Shown here one piece after another: positions 48,101 through 58,311 of a DNA stretch of 64,000 nt. The DNA is from Flavobacteriaceae bacterium. GTDB taxonomy: Bacteria > Bacteroidota > Bacteroidia > Flavobacteriales > Flavobacteriaceae. The position numbers and the translations under genes are program-made. The stretch covers positions 39,763 through 103,762 of the forward strand of contig CANLLR010000005.1 of assembly GCA_947491985.1 (NCBI GenBank). Reading direction: 5' to 3'. Position 1 is the first letter of the stretch; each line of letters opens with the position of its first letter. The notes under the pieces are model-generated. The model was not told the origin of the DNA and did no database searches. It was given only the letters and a program-made list of their open reading frames with translations.

Positions 48101-48585
48101 CCATTGTTGTAAACCACTATTCTACTATATGGTTCTGTATTTATTGTAATAGTTACAGATGAACCTTGACAAACAGATTGATTGGCAGTTGCAAAATTAG
48201 TATTCAATCTAGTTTCAATAAGCAATGGAAAACTTGTTGTAGTATAGTTAGTTGGATTTGCAATTTCCGAAACTCTGCAAAAAATAGTTGGACCGCTTAC
48301 ACTGGAAAAAAGATTAAAAAAAGCAATACTGTTTGTATTAGAATCTGCATCTAATTGTGAATAAAAAAAGGCAACTTCATAATCTTACAGATTCAAACTT
48401 CCTAAAATTTCAGGAATTTTACTGCCTAATGGAAAAACAGCAATTCCATCAAAATTGTCATCACATCCAATTAATACTGTTGGAGTGTTAATTGGTGGCT
48501 GTGCATAGGCAATACCAGCAAATAGTAATAATAAAAACAGTAACTTTTTCAAAACAATTTTTTTTATGTTTATTATTGTTTTCAT
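45166..48585 (-). pseudogene. secreted leucine-rich-repeat protein with DUF11/DUF7619-like region and T9SS sorting domain, interrupted by one in-frame TAA (48385-48387)
   Basis: Signal peptide ORF 48385-48585 and main ORF 45166-48225 are in the same frame; 48226-48384 is open in that frame; LRRs (LDVSNLTSLTYL...), C-terminal IAPNPTNSIVTIES...KIVKIVKK. Confidence 0.85.
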
Positions 48586-48632
48586 AACTTTTTTATTTAA
48601 AAAGGTAAATGTAATTATTTTTTATTCTATAG

Positions 48633-49262
48633 TTATAATGCTTTTATCAATTCTTGTAATTTTTTCCTATTACTTTATGCGATTGGAATGTTCGTATTAT
48701 CAGCCATAATCACACAACCTCCATCACTTTTAATGTACGATTTCAAAAACGATAGATTAATCAAATGCGATTGGTGTATGCGTTCACATCCGTGTTCGGT
48801 TAATAATTCTTCATACTCTTTTAAGGTTTTTGAGAGCAATAATGGTTTGTGATTTTTGATAAAAAACTCGATGTAATTTCCTTTTGCATCACAGCGAATG
48901 ATGTACGAAACTTCAAACGGCAATCGCATTACTTTAGAAAATTTAGACAAATATTTTAAAGCAGAATCGGTGCCGTTTTGAACGATAAAACTCGAAATCG
49001 ATCCCAAACAATCGAAAACAAAATGTGGATTCATTTGCAAATGCAGGGCTTTTTGTTCGTATTCGGCGCCTTCTTTTTGCAAGGTCAAACGGCCTTTGAC
49101 TTTATCGGCTATTACATTGTAAAGTGGTACTTTAGACGTATCAATTTTAGTCACTTTTAACACTCGTTTTAAACTATCAATTGCTGCTTGTTGTCCGAAA
49201 CAATTCAAGCAAAAAAGAACGAGACTAGTACTAACTAATATGTTGAGTTTGTTTTTTATCAT
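48633..49262 (-). pseudogene. fused remnant of a LytS-type histidine kinase and a LytTR response regulator
   Basis: Signal peptide and KALHLQMNPHFVFDCLGSISSFIVQNGTDSALKYLSKFSKVMR (LytS) run directly into LPFEVSYIIRCDAKGNYIEFFI...HQSHLINLSFLKSYIKSDGGCVIMADN (LytTR); no HATPase or REC; stop at 48675 followed in frame by SNRKKLQELIKAL*. Confidence 0.85.
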
Positions 49263-49453
49263 GGTTGTTCTAACTTACAGTCACAAATATAACCCAAGTT
49301 TTTAGTTTACTTTGGCCCAACTAGTATTCTGTAGGTTTGATTTAGTATTCTATAGGTTTAAGCGATTTCTATATCAATTTACCAATTTTAATTAAAATAA
49401 TCGGTTGCGAAAACGTTTTCTTTATTAAATTTACTACCACAAAATAATCCCAT

Positions 49454-49939
49454 ATGAGTAACGCTTACAAAGTAACTGTAAATCATGGAAATCCCATTGA
49501 TGCTGCAGAAAGTGATCTTAAAAATCTAGATGCAATTCCTATAGGAACTTCTAAATTTCATGTGCTGAAAAATAACAAATCTTTCCAAGCCGAAATCATT
49601 TCTTCCGATTTTATCGCTAAAAAGTACTCGGTTAAAGTCAACAACACCACTTATGAAGTAGCCATATCCGATGCTTTGGATATTTTAATTCAAAGTATGG
49701 GAATTGAACGCGGTCGTACCAAAGTAATCAATGCCATTAAAGCTCCAATGCCTGGTTTGATACTTGAAATTAGTGTTTCAATCGGTCAAGAAGTGAAAGA
49801 AAATGATCCGCTATTAATTCTCGAAGCCATGAAAATGGAAAATAGTTTCCTGTCTCCTCGCGATGGTGTGATCAAGTCGATTGCAGTTGAAAAAGGCAAC
49901 GCCGTCGATAAAGGACAATTGTTAATCGAATTTGAATAA
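49454..49939 (+). CDS. biotin carboxyl carrier subunit of acyl-CoA carboxylase
   Basis: KAPMPGLILEISVSIGQEVKENDPLLILEAMKMENSF. Confidence 0.95.
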   Translation: MSNAYKVTVNHGNPIDAAESDLKNLDAIPIGTSKFHVLKNNKSFQAEIISSDFIAKKYSVKVNNTTYEVAISDALDILIQSMGIERGRTKVINAIKAPMPGLILEISVSIGQEVKENDPLLILEAMKMENSFLSPRDGVIKSIAVEKGNAVDKGQLLIEFE

Positions 49940-49955
49940 ACCTGAAACCTGAAAC

Positions 49956-51416
49956 GTGAAACAAATTAAAAAGATACTAGTTGCCAACCGCGGTGAAATT
50001 GCCATTCGTGTCATGAAAACCGCCAAAAAAATGGGCATCAAAACAGTTGCAGTGTATTCTGCTGCCGACCGGAATGCTTTGCATGTAAAATATGCCGATG
50101 AAGCCGTTTGCATTGGTGAAGCAGCCTCGAGTCAGTCGTACTTGCTTGGCGATAAAATAATCGAAGTGTGTTTGTCACTTGGCGTGGATGCTGTGCATCC
50201 TGGTTACGGGTTTTTGAGTGAAAATGCCGCTTTTGCAGAAGCCTGCGAAAAAAACAACATTATTTTTATCGGACCAAAATCGAAAGCCATCGAAATGATG
50301 GGAAGTAAATTAGCCGCTAAAGAGGCTGTGAAAGCGTACAATATTCCGATGGTTCCCGGAACCGAAGAAGCAATTACCGATATTGAAGAGGCTAAAAAAA
50401 TCGCTACTACTATTGGTTTTCCCATCTTAATCAAAGCCTCTGCAGGTGGCGGTGGAAAAGGAATGCGTGTGGTAGAAAAAGAAGCCGATTTTGTATCGCA
50501 AATGAATCGTGCCATCAGTGAAGCGGTTTCTGCTTTTGGAGATGGTTCGGTATTTATCGAAAAATACGTCACCAAACCGCGTCACATCGAAATACAAATT
50601 ATGGCCGACAGTCATGGCAATGTACTGTATGTTTTTGAAAGAGAATGCAGCATCCAACGACGTCACCAAAAAGTAGTCGAAGAAGCACCATCGTGTATTT
50701 TAACTCCAGAAAAGCGAAAAGAAATGGGTGAAGCTGCCGTAAAAGTAGCGCGAGCCTGCGACTATTTGGGAGCCGGAACCGTCGAATTTTTAATGGACGA
50801 CCAACTTAATTTTTACTTTCTCGAAATGAATACGCGTTTGCAAGTGGAGCATCCTGTTTCTGAAATGATTTCAGGGTTGGATTTGGTCGAATTGCAAATT
50901 CGTGTCGCTCGTGGCGAAGCTTTACCGATGCAACAAGACGATTTGAAAATTACAGGTCATGCTATGGAACTCCGTGTGTATGCTGAAGATACGTTGAATG
51001 ATTTTTTGCCGAATGTCGGATTTTTAAGTACCTATAAATTGCCAGAAGGCGACGGAATTCGTGTCGACAACGGCATCGAGCAAGGAATGGACGTACCCAT
51101 TTATTACGATCCGATGTTATCCAAATTGGTGACGTATGGCAAAACACGTGAAGAAGCCATCGAACTTATGATTAAAGCCATCGCTGACTATCATATCGAA
51201 GGTGTGGCCACCACATTGCCTTTTGGGAAATTTGTGATGGAACATGAAGCCTTTCGTTCGGGCGATTTTGACACCGGTTTTGTAAAAGCCTTTTACGATG
51301 CTGATAAATTAAAGTCGGCGCTTGAAACCGAAGCTGACATTGCCGCTTTAATAGCATTGCGTCAGTATGTTGAGGATAAGAAGATAGTTCGATTACCGAA
51401 TTTAGAAAATAGATAA
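49956..51416 (+). CDS. biotin carboxylase subunit
   Basis: KKILVANRGEIAIRVMKTAKKMGI, GGGGKGMRVV, FLEMNTRLQVEHPVSEM; GTG start. Confidence 0.96.
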   Translation: MKQIKKILVANRGEIAIRVMKTAKKMGIKTVAVYSAADRNALHVKYADEAVCIGEAASSQSYLLGDKIIEVCLSLGVDAVHPGYGFLSENAAFAEACEKNNIIFIGPKSKAIEMMGSKLAAKEAVKAYNIPMVPGTEEAITDIEEAKKIATTIGFPILIKASAGGGGKGMRVVEKEADFVSQMNRAISEAVSAFGDGSVFIEKYVTKPRHIEIQIMADSHGNVLYVFERECSIQRRHQKVVEEAPSCILTPEKRKEMGEAAVKVARACDYLGAGTVEFLMDDQLNFYFLEMNTRLQVEHPVSEMISGLDLVELQIRVARGEALPMQQDDLKITGHAMELRVYAEDTLNDFLPNVGFLSTYKLPEGDGIRVDNGIEQGMDVPIYYDPMLSKLVTYGKTREEAIELMIKAIADYHIEGVATTLPFGKFVMEHEAFRSGDFDTGFVKAFYDADKLKSALETEADIAALIALRQYVEDKKIVRLPNLENR

Positions 51417-51432
51417 TAGAAAATAGATATAT

Positions 51433-51499
51433 AGAGAAAAGATAATAGAGAAAAGATAATAGGGAAAAGATAATAGAGAAAAGATAATAGAGAAAAGAT
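51433..51499. repeat. 14-bp tandem repeat (TAGAGAAAAGATAA) x ~4.8
   Basis: Four full units (one with a G variant) and a partial unit; flanked by related and inverted sequence to about 51570. Confidence 0.9.
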
Positions 51500-51580
51500 G
51501 TTTGAAAATAGATATTTGTTTTTTAGATAGATGAGTGTCTATTATCTATCATCTATTTTCTCTTCTCTCAAAAGAAAAAT

Positions 51581-53122
51581 ATGAAAGACAAGATACAGCA
51601 GTTAAACGATAAAATCGCCCTAGCTCAAGCAGGAGGAGGAGAAAAGCGCATTGCCAAACACCACGCTAGTAAAAAATTAACCGCTCGTGAGCGCGTCATG
51701 TATTTACTTGATGAAGGTTCGTTTGAAGAAATTGGAATGTTGGTAACGCACCGTACCACCGACTTCGGAATGGAAAAAGAAATTTATTATGGCGACGGTG
51801 TTATTACAGGTTACGGAACTATCAATAACCGTTTGGTGTATGTTTTCGCTCAAGATTTTACCATTTTTGGTGGTTCTTTGTCAGAAACACATGCTGAAAA
51901 AATCTGCAAAGTCATGGATATGGCGTTGCGAAGTGGCGCACCAATGATTGGACTCAACGATTCGGGTGGTGCTCGAATTCAAGAAGGCGTTCGTTCACTC
52001 GGCGGTTATGCTGATATTTTTTATAGAAATGTGCAATCGAGTGGGGTGATCCCGCAAATATCAGCTATCATGGGACCTTGTGCTGGTGGTGCCGTGTATT
52101 CTCCGGCGATGACCGATTTTACAATGATGGTCGAAGGAAGCAGTTATATGTTTGTCACAGGTCCGAATGTGGTGAAAACCGTGACCAACGAAGAAGTAAC
52201 ATCAGAGGCATTGGGTGGCGCAAGTACGCATGCAACCAAATCGGGTGTGGCACACATTACTTCACCAAATGGAGTAGAATGTTTGGAAGATATTAAGAAG
52301 TTGTTGAGTTACCTGCCTCAAAATAATCGTGAAACGACTCCAAAATTACCTTATGAATTGGGCGATGAAGTGCGCGAAAGGTTGGATACTATTGTACCCG
52401 AAAATGCCAACAAACCGTATGACATGCATGAGGTGATACGCGGAATAATAGATGAAGATTCGTTTTTTGAAATTCACGCTGCTTTTGCAGAAAATATTGT
52501 AGTAGGTTTTGCCCGTCTGGGCGGAAGAAGTATCGGAATCGTCGCCAACAATCCCAAGTATTTAGCAGGCTGCTTGGATGTAAAAAGTTCAATTAAAGGC
52601 GCGCGTTTTGTTCGTTTTTGCGATTGCTTTAATATTCCGTTATTGGTTTTAGAAGATGTACCCGGATTTTTACCAGGTACCGATCAAGAGTGGAACGGAA
52701 TCATTGTTCACGGTGCGAAGTTATTGTACGCATTTAGTGAAGCCACAGTGCCAAGAGTTACCGTGATTACACGTAAAGCCTATGGTGGCGCTTACGATGT
52801 AATGAACTCCAAACACATTGGAGCCGATATGAATTTTGCTTGGCCAACTGCCGAAATTGCAGTAATGGGAGCCAAAGGTGCTTCTGAAATTATCTTTAAG
52901 AAAGAAATTAGCGAAGCCGCCGATCCTGCCGCTAAATTGTTAGAAAAAGAAGCCGAATATGCTGAACTGTTTGCTAATCCGTATACAGCGGCACAACGTG
53001 GTTTTATAGATGAGGTAATTTTACCACACGATACCCGAAGAAAATTACTCAAAGCGTTTAGTATGCTTGAAAATAAAGTGGTCGATACACCGAAACGAAA
53101 ACATGGCAATATTCCGTTGTAA
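51581..53122 (+). CDS. acyl-CoA (probably propionyl-CoA) carboxylase beta subunit
   Basis: [73 protein letters not shown]. Confidence 0.95.
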   Translation: MKDKIQQLNDKIALAQAGGGEKRIAKHHASKKLTARERVMYLLDEGSFEEIGMLVTHRTTDFGMEKEIYYGDGVITGYGTINNRLVYVFAQDFTIFGGSLSETHAEKICKVMDMALRSGAPMIGLNDSGGARIQEGVRSLGGYADIFYRNVQSSGVIPQISAIMGPCAGGAVYSPAMTDFTMMVEGSSYMFVTGPNVVKTVTNEEVTSEALGGASTHATKSGVAHITSPNGVECLEDIKKLLSYLPQNNRETTPKLPYELGDEVRERLDTIVPENANKPYDMHEVIRGIIDEDSFFEIHAAFAENIVVGFARLGGRSIGIVANNPKYLAGCLDVKSSIKGARFVRFCDCFNIPLLVLEDVPGFLPGTDQEWNGIIVHGAKLLYAFSEATVPRVTVITRKAYGGAYDVMNSKHIGADMNFAWPTAEIAVMGAKGASEIIFKKEISEAADPAAKLLEKEAEYAELFANPYTAAQRGFIDEVILPHDTRRKLLKAFSMLENKVVDTPKRKHGNIPL

Positions 53123-53756
53123 ATCGCTTAATTGTACTGTCTTTTTGATGACTTTTTCTGTTGTGTTGTCTTCTTTTTTAATGAGTTGTAAAAAAATTGA
53201 TTTTAAAAAAGAATGGACCAAAGAAAAATCGCCCAATACATTTTCAGCCCGATTTGAAACGACAAGAGGCGACTTTGAAATTAAAGTCAATCGCTCTTGG
53301 TCGCCACACGCTGCCGACCGACTTTATCAACTAATCGCGCATGGCTATTATGATAATGCTATTTTTTATCGAGTGGTTCCCGGATTTGTAGCGCAATTTG
53401 GCAATACCAATACCATTGTGATGAATCAATGGAAGTCGGTTGTGATTCCGGATGAGAAAGTACTTCAAAGTAACAAACGTGGCACGATTGCTTTTGCTCG
53501 TTTTGGAAAAGACTCTCGCGACGTTGAGGTTTTTATCAATGTAGTTGATAATGCTGTTATAGATACACTAGGTTTCGAAGGCGTTAAAGGATTTCCTATT
53601 TTAGGTATCGTTACAAAAGGTATGGAAACTGTCGACCAATTGTATTCGGGTTATGGCGAAAAAACAATGACGGATTCCGGTTTATATACCAATCGCGCTC
53701 TATTTTATCAAACGTATCCGAAATTGGATGTGATAAAAAAGGCGTATTTACTATAA
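53103..53756 (+). CDS. cyclophilin-type peptidyl-prolyl isomerase, putative lipoprotein
   Basis: [15 protein letters not shown]; lipobox-like SSFLMSCKK; start ATG 53103 (overlaps the upstream CDS) or 53148. Confidence 0.85.
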   Translation: MAIFRCKSLNCTVFLMTFSVVLSSFLMSCKKIDFKKEWTKEKSPNTFSARFETTRGDFEIKVNRSWSPHAADRLYQLIAHGYYDNAIFYRVVPGFVAQFGNTNTIVMNQWKSVVIPDEKVLQSNKRGTIAFARFGKDSRDVEVFINVVDNAVIDTLGFEGVKGFPILGIVTKGMETVDQLYSGYGEKTMTDSGLYTNRALFYQTYPKLDVIKKAYLL

Positions 53757-53915
53757 AAATAAACTTTTAAAAGCATGATTCTAATGGTTTAAAAACCATT
53801 TACTTACCTTTTCAAATTTTAAAATAAAGTTAAAGCTTCCAACAAAAAAGGCAATTTTTGCTACCTTGCGGCGTTTTAAAAGCTACACTTATTGTAGCTC
53901 AAATGTTTATTTCCC

Positions 53916-55055
53916 ATGAAAATATATTCTTTTTTTATAGCGTTATTCCTCTTTTTTTCGGCTCCTGTTTTGGGGCAAAAAGTCATCAAACACAAAGTAA
54001 AGTCGGGTGAGTCGATTTATGCTTTGGCTAAAAAATACGATATAACCGAAAAGGAAATCTACGAATTGAATCCGAAACTTAAGGGTGCAGTTTTGGGTTT
54101 GAAAGAAGAAGTAAAGATTCCTAATAAAAAATACAAACCCGAAGTTAAAAGAGAAAAACCTGTTAAATCTGAGGTTTTTTCAGATAGTGAGTCGTCTACC
54201 ACGCATTTGGTGCTAGCCAAAGAAACGTTGTATAGTATTTCGAAAAAATACGGTATTAGTATGGAGGCGATTTGTGAGATGAATCCGGAATTAAAAACGG
54301 GCAATTTAAAAAAAGGAATGACTTTGAAACTGTCCAATGCTGCTTTACAAACGCAATCTGTTGCGACAGAACCAGCCACTTTGAACTCAACAATATTGGC
54401 CGAACCAAAAACGATTACTACCATTTCTAATGAAACGCTAATTCACAAAGTGCAGCCCAAAGAAACGTTTTTTCGTATTGCAAAAAAATACCGAGTATCG
54501 GTTGCCGATTTGCAACAATTAAATCCTACAATTACATCGGGACTTCCGGTAGGTTATGATTTGATAATTAAGAAAGGTAAAGAGAAAAAAGTTGTTGAAG
54601 TAACAAACGAACCAATTACAACAGAAACTACTGTTGTAGTAGTGAAACCTCTTTCGATGGAGAATTTATCAAAAGCTGACTTTTTGATTGCGAAAGCCTC
54701 TGAAAATTTAGGCACACGTTACCGAAGTGGCGGCACTACTAATGCTGGTTTTGATTGTTCAGGATTGATGCATACAACATTTAAAAACATCGACATGACG
54801 TTGCCAAGATCATCATATGATATGGCAAAATACGGTCAACGTATTGATAAATCGCAGGCACAAAAAGGCGATTTGATATTTTTTGCGACATTCGGAAGAG
54901 GCCGTGTAAGTCATGTGGGTATGGTTACTGAAGTGCTGGATGATGAAATTAAATTCATCCATTCGTCGACCCAATCGGGTGTAATGGTATCATCAACCAA
55001 AGAGCCATACTACGCTCGAAGTTTTGTTCAGGTGAATCGTGTGTTGTTAGAGTAA
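53916..55055 (+). CDS. LysM-repeat NlpC/P60 peptidoglycan hydrolase
   Basis: Three LysM-like segments (HKVKSGESIYALAKKYDI..., HLVLAKETLYSISKKYGI..., HKVQPKETFFRIAKKYRV...) and NAGFDCSGLMHTTF, GRGRVSHVGMV. Confidence 0.95.
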   Translation: MKIYSFFIALFLFFSAPVLGQKVIKHKVKSGESIYALAKKYDITEKEIYELNPKLKGAVLGLKEEVKIPNKKYKPEVKREKPVKSEVFSDSESSTTHLVLAKETLYSISKKYGISMEAICEMNPELKTGNLKKGMTLKLSNAALQTQSVATEPATLNSTILAEPKTITTISNETLIHKVQPKETFFRIAKKYRVSVADLQQLNPTITSGLPVGYDLIIKKGKEKKVVEVTNEPITTETTVVVVKPLSMENLSKADFLIAKASENLGTRYRSGGTTNAGFDCSGLMHTTFKNIDMTLPRSSYDMAKYGQRIDKSQAQKGDLIFFATFGRGRVSHVGMVTEVLDDEIKFIHSSTQSGVMVSSTKEPYYARSFVQVNRVLLE

Positions 55056-55056
55056 C

Positions 55057-55740
55057 TTATTCAACAGTAAATTTAAAACCGATTCCGTGTAAGTTTTCGA
55101 TGGCAATTCCTTTTTCGTTGGCCAAAATTTTGCGCAAACGCGATATAAATACGTCCAAACTTCGTCCCATAAAATAATCGTCATTTCCCCAAAGTGATTT
55201 TAAAATTTCTTCGCGTTTCATCACAGTATTTTTATTGTCTATAAAAAGTTTTAGCAATTCGGCTTCGCGTTGGGTTAGATTTATTTTTTCGGTGTCGGTA
55301 AAAACCAAGTAATTTTTAGTGTCAAATTGGTATTTACCAATGGTGTACATGGTTTTATCTGAAAGGGTATTTTTTTGCGAGCGTTTCAAAAATATTTCAA
55401 TTTTTAGCATTAATTCTTCAATGCTAAACGGTTTTACCAAATAATCGTCGGCACCCAATCGCAAGCCTTTGATGCGATCTTCTTTCAATGTTTTGGCAGA
55501 AAGAAAAATGATTGGTACATCGGCGTTGTGTTTTCTGATGGCTTCCGCCAATTCAAAACCGTCTTTTTTTGGCATCATGATATCCAAAATGCAAATGTCG
55601 AATTCGTTGTTTTTAAAAGCGTCTAAAGCCATTTCGCCATCGGTACAATGAAGAACTTCATAGTAAAGCTCGAGATTGTCTTTGGTAAGATAAGCAAGGG
55701 TTTCGTCATCTTCTGCGTACAGGATTTTATATTTTGCCAT
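55057..55740 (-). CDS. OmpR-family response regulator
   Basis: LYAEDDETLAYL, CILDIMMPKKDGFELA, winged helix NLTQREAELLKLFI...LDVFISRLRKIL. Confidence 0.95.
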   Translation of the reverse strand: MAKYKILYAEDDETLAYLTKDNLELYYEVLHCTDGEMALDAFKNNEFDICILDIMMPKKDGFELAEAIRKHNADVPIIFLSAKTLKEDRIKGLRLGADDYLVKPFSIEELMLKIEIFLKRSQKNTLSDKTMYTIGKYQFDTKNYLVFTDTEKINLTQREAELLKLFIDNKNTVMKREEILKSLWGNDDYFMGRSLDVFISRLRKILANEKGIAIENLHGIGFKFTVE

Positions 55741-55879
55741 GGTTTTTACTTATTTTGTGGTCGCAAAGAGCGTTTAAAATTATGCTTTTTATGCATTTCA
55801 AAAAAGCTTCTTTAACTAATTTTTTATTGCATATTCTTAGTTAAAAATATAAAATCTGTGAATCTGTGGCGAAAAAAAA

Positions 55880-57133
55880 TCACTTCGGAATTACAATCGA
55901 AATCGTAATTCCTTTATCTATATTATTACTTGCAAAAATTTTCCAATGGTGTTGCGTACATATTTTTTTTACGTAATACAATCCGAGGCCGAAACCATTT
56001 ACTTCATTGCTTTTTTCATTCGGAATTCGGTAAAATTTATCAAATATAAAGTTTAATTTTTTAGTTGCAGCACCAATCCCGTTATCAATAAAATCGAGTT
56101 TAATCTGATTTTTGTCGTCTGTTATTTGGATGTTTATAATAGGGTTTACATCGCAATATTTAACCGAATTATCTAGTAAATTATAAATAATATTTGTAAA
56201 ATGAAATTCGTCGGCAGCAATAGTAAGAGTTTCATCGGCATCAATAGCAACACTCAATTTGGGATGCTTTAACTGCATGTTTTCTATAACATCTCTAAGA
56301 ATCTGAACCACTTTAACTTCGGTTTTGTGCATTTCCATTGGCGCATTATCCGATTTGGCAATGTTCAAAATTTGTTCGATATGGCTGTTTAATTTTTTAC
56401 TTTGATTGATGATGATTTCGGTGTATTTTTCGAGTTTATCGTCTTTTTTAATCACATCTTGTTTGTTCAAATAATTAGAAGCGAGTAGTATAGAAGACAA
56501 TGGCGTTTTGAATTCATGCGTCATGTTATTGATAAAATCCCGTTGTAATTCGGAATATTTTTTTTGTTGAATGATGGTATAAATCGAATAGACGTAGACC
56601 AATAAAATGACAATTAACGCAAAAGAAAGTACAAACCAAAACCGCAGCGAACTAAACAAATACGAAGTTTCATTTGGAAAACGTATCGCAAAATAATAGA
56701 CTAAATTTTTATGTTTTGGAAAATACACCGTTTTTTTATCGGGTGTTTTATTCGAAAAAGATACGTAATTTCCGTAAACCATTTCGTCACTTTGACAGTT
56801 GTACATGGCATATTCAAAGTCGGTCGTGATGTTGAATTTGGCAAACTCCGATTTTAAATAGTATTCTAAAATATCCGGTTGAAAATCGTTTTCTACATTA
56901 ACGATGTAGTAGTCGCTTGATACTTTTTTAATGGGATTTTCTGCTGGTAATTCACTCGAAGTGCCTTCGTATAACTTTTTAACTACTTCGAGTAACGCAA
57001 TATGGGTTTTTTGAGAGAATTTTTTTTCTTCTAGATTAAAGGATTCTTTTGTCCATAGTAATTGTGCGATCAATATACCTATTGTTGCGACGAGTCCGAG
57101 TACGATTATTATATTTAATTTTTTAGTTTTCAC
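55880..57133 (-). CDS. sensor histidine kinase
   Basis: Two TMs, NNMTHEFKTPLSSI (H box), YNLLDNSVKYC (N box), GLGLYYVKKI (G2). Confidence 0.95.
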   Translation of the reverse strand: MKTKKLNIIIVLGLVATIGILIAQLLWTKESFNLEEKKFSQKTHIALLEVVKKLYEGTSSELPAENPIKKVSSDYYIVNVENDFQPDILEYYLKSEFAKFNITTDFEYAMYNCQSDEMVYGNYVSFSNKTPDKKTVYFPKHKNLVYYFAIRFPNETSYLFSSLRFWFVLSFALIVILLVYVYSIYTIIQQKKYSELQRDFINNMTHEFKTPLSSILLASNYLNKQDVIKKDDKLEKYTEIIINQSKKLNSHIEQILNIAKSDNAPMEMHKTEVKVVQILRDVIENMQLKHPKLSVAIDADETLTIAADEFHFTNIIYNLLDNSVKYCDVNPIINIQITDDKNQIKLDFIDNGIGAATKKLNFIFDKFYRIPNEKSNEVNGFGLGLYYVKKICTQHHWKIFASNNIDKGITISIVIPK

Positions 57134-57353
57134 TTTTTAGTTTAGAAATGTAATATTACTAAAAAAATCCTTTAAAATTGCCTCTTAACATGTCGTTAAC
57201 AAACATTTGGAACTGCTTAACAGCGGTGCATGTTGTATTGGAATACTTTTGAATTGTTCTAGCCGGTGAACATAATTTGATCGATATATGCCATCAGCTT
57301 TTGTTCAAAAAACTTTCAAAAAACAAATAGTATTATTTTTAAATTTTTAAAAA

Positions 57354-57770
57354 ATGAAACACACAATTAAAATTTCGATATTGGCATTAACACTTGGTTT
57401 AATGTCATTTTCAGTGGCTCCTATCGTTAAAAATGCAACTCAAAAAGCAACTGAAACAGCACCAATTACTTGGAAAGCTAGCATTATTGATGTGGGAGAA
57501 ATTCCACAAGGAACACCAAAATTAATTCAGTATGAATTCACAAACACTGGGAAATCGACTGTGATTATTACGAAAGTACAAGGTTCATGTGGTTGTACTG
57601 CCACCGATTATACTAAAGAACCAATTGCTCCTGGAAAAACAGCGGTAATTAAAGCAACATACAATGCTTCTAACGTTGGTGCTTTTACTAAAACGGTAAC
57701 GGTAACTACCAATGTAGATACTACTCCAACGGTTTTAACTTTTAAAGGAACAGTTTTAGGGAAAGCATAA
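57354..57770 (+). CDS. DUF1573 domain-containing protein
   Basis: Signal peptide, IDVGEIPQGTPKLIQYEFTNTGKSTVIITKVQGSCGCTATDYTKEPIAPGKTAVIKATYN. Confidence 0.93.
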   Translation: MKHTIKISILALTLGLMSFSVAPIVKNATQKATETAPITWKASIIDVGEIPQGTPKLIQYEFTNTGKSTVIITKVQGSCGCTATDYTKEPIAPGKTAVIKATYNASNVGAFTKTVTVTTNVDTTPTVLTFKGTVLGKA

Positions 57771-57792
57771 ATACAATTAGATTAATAACGGA

Positions 57793-57822
57793 AAAACTCC
57801 TAAGCTTACGTTTAGGAGTTTT
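57793..57822 (+). terminator. intrinsic terminator after the DUF1573 gene
   Basis: aaaactcctaa gcttacgt ttaggagtttt + T-tract. Confidence 0.8.
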
Positions 57823-57842
57823 TTTTGTACTGTATTTTGGAA

Positions 57843-58304
57843 CTATTTTTTTCTACTCTTTTTGTTTAAATCCTCTTTCAAAGCTAAAAACTTTTCAATT
57901 TGTTCTTTTGTAAGAAAGGATTTAATTTTTATGTCAACTGTTTCAGAATGACCTTTTAATGCTTTTAGTTTCTCTTCATCGCTTTCTTCTTTCTTCAATA
58001 TAATACCTTCAATTCGGACACTTTCTTCTAGTATTTGTTTGACTGCAATTTCTTGAAGCGCATCCAATTCTAAATCGGCTTTCAGTTTTGCAATCGAGCG
58101 TTCAATGCTTTTTTCTTTTTCCTTTTCCATTTCCGCTTTTCGTCTGCTATTTTGAAATTCGGTACTGTTCGAAGTCGCAGCTCCATTTCCCATCATGTTT
58201 CCGTTTCTATTTCCATTCATTCCCATGCCCATATTGTTTTGAGCAGAAACTGTGAATGAAAGCAATATGATGCTTACGCTGAAAATTAATTTTACATTTT
58301 TCAT
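57843..58304 (-). CDS. secreted Spy/CpxP-like hypothetical protein
   Basis: Start MKNVKLIFSVSIILLSFTVSAQ (ATG 58304); ALQEIAVKQILEESVRIEGIILKK...SFLTKEQIEKFLALKEDL. Confidence 0.75.
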   Translation of the reverse strand: MKNVKLIFSVSIILLSFTVSAQNNMGMGMNGNRNGNMMGNGAATSNSTEFQNSRRKAEMEKEKEKSIERSIAKLKADLELDALQEIAVKQILEESVRIEGIILKKEESDEEKLKALKGHSETVDIKIKSFLTKEQIEKFLALKEDLNKKSRKK

Positions 58305-58311
58305 AAGTAAC

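Noticed and set aside
48385-48585. 66-aa signal-peptide ORF as an independent small secreted protein
   Set aside because: Same frame and natural continuation into the LRR/T9SS ORF; better explained by a nonsense codon in one gene.
51433-51499. Tandem array as a CRISPR
   Set aside because: The 14-bp units are contiguous with no unique spacers, and there are no cas genes nearby.
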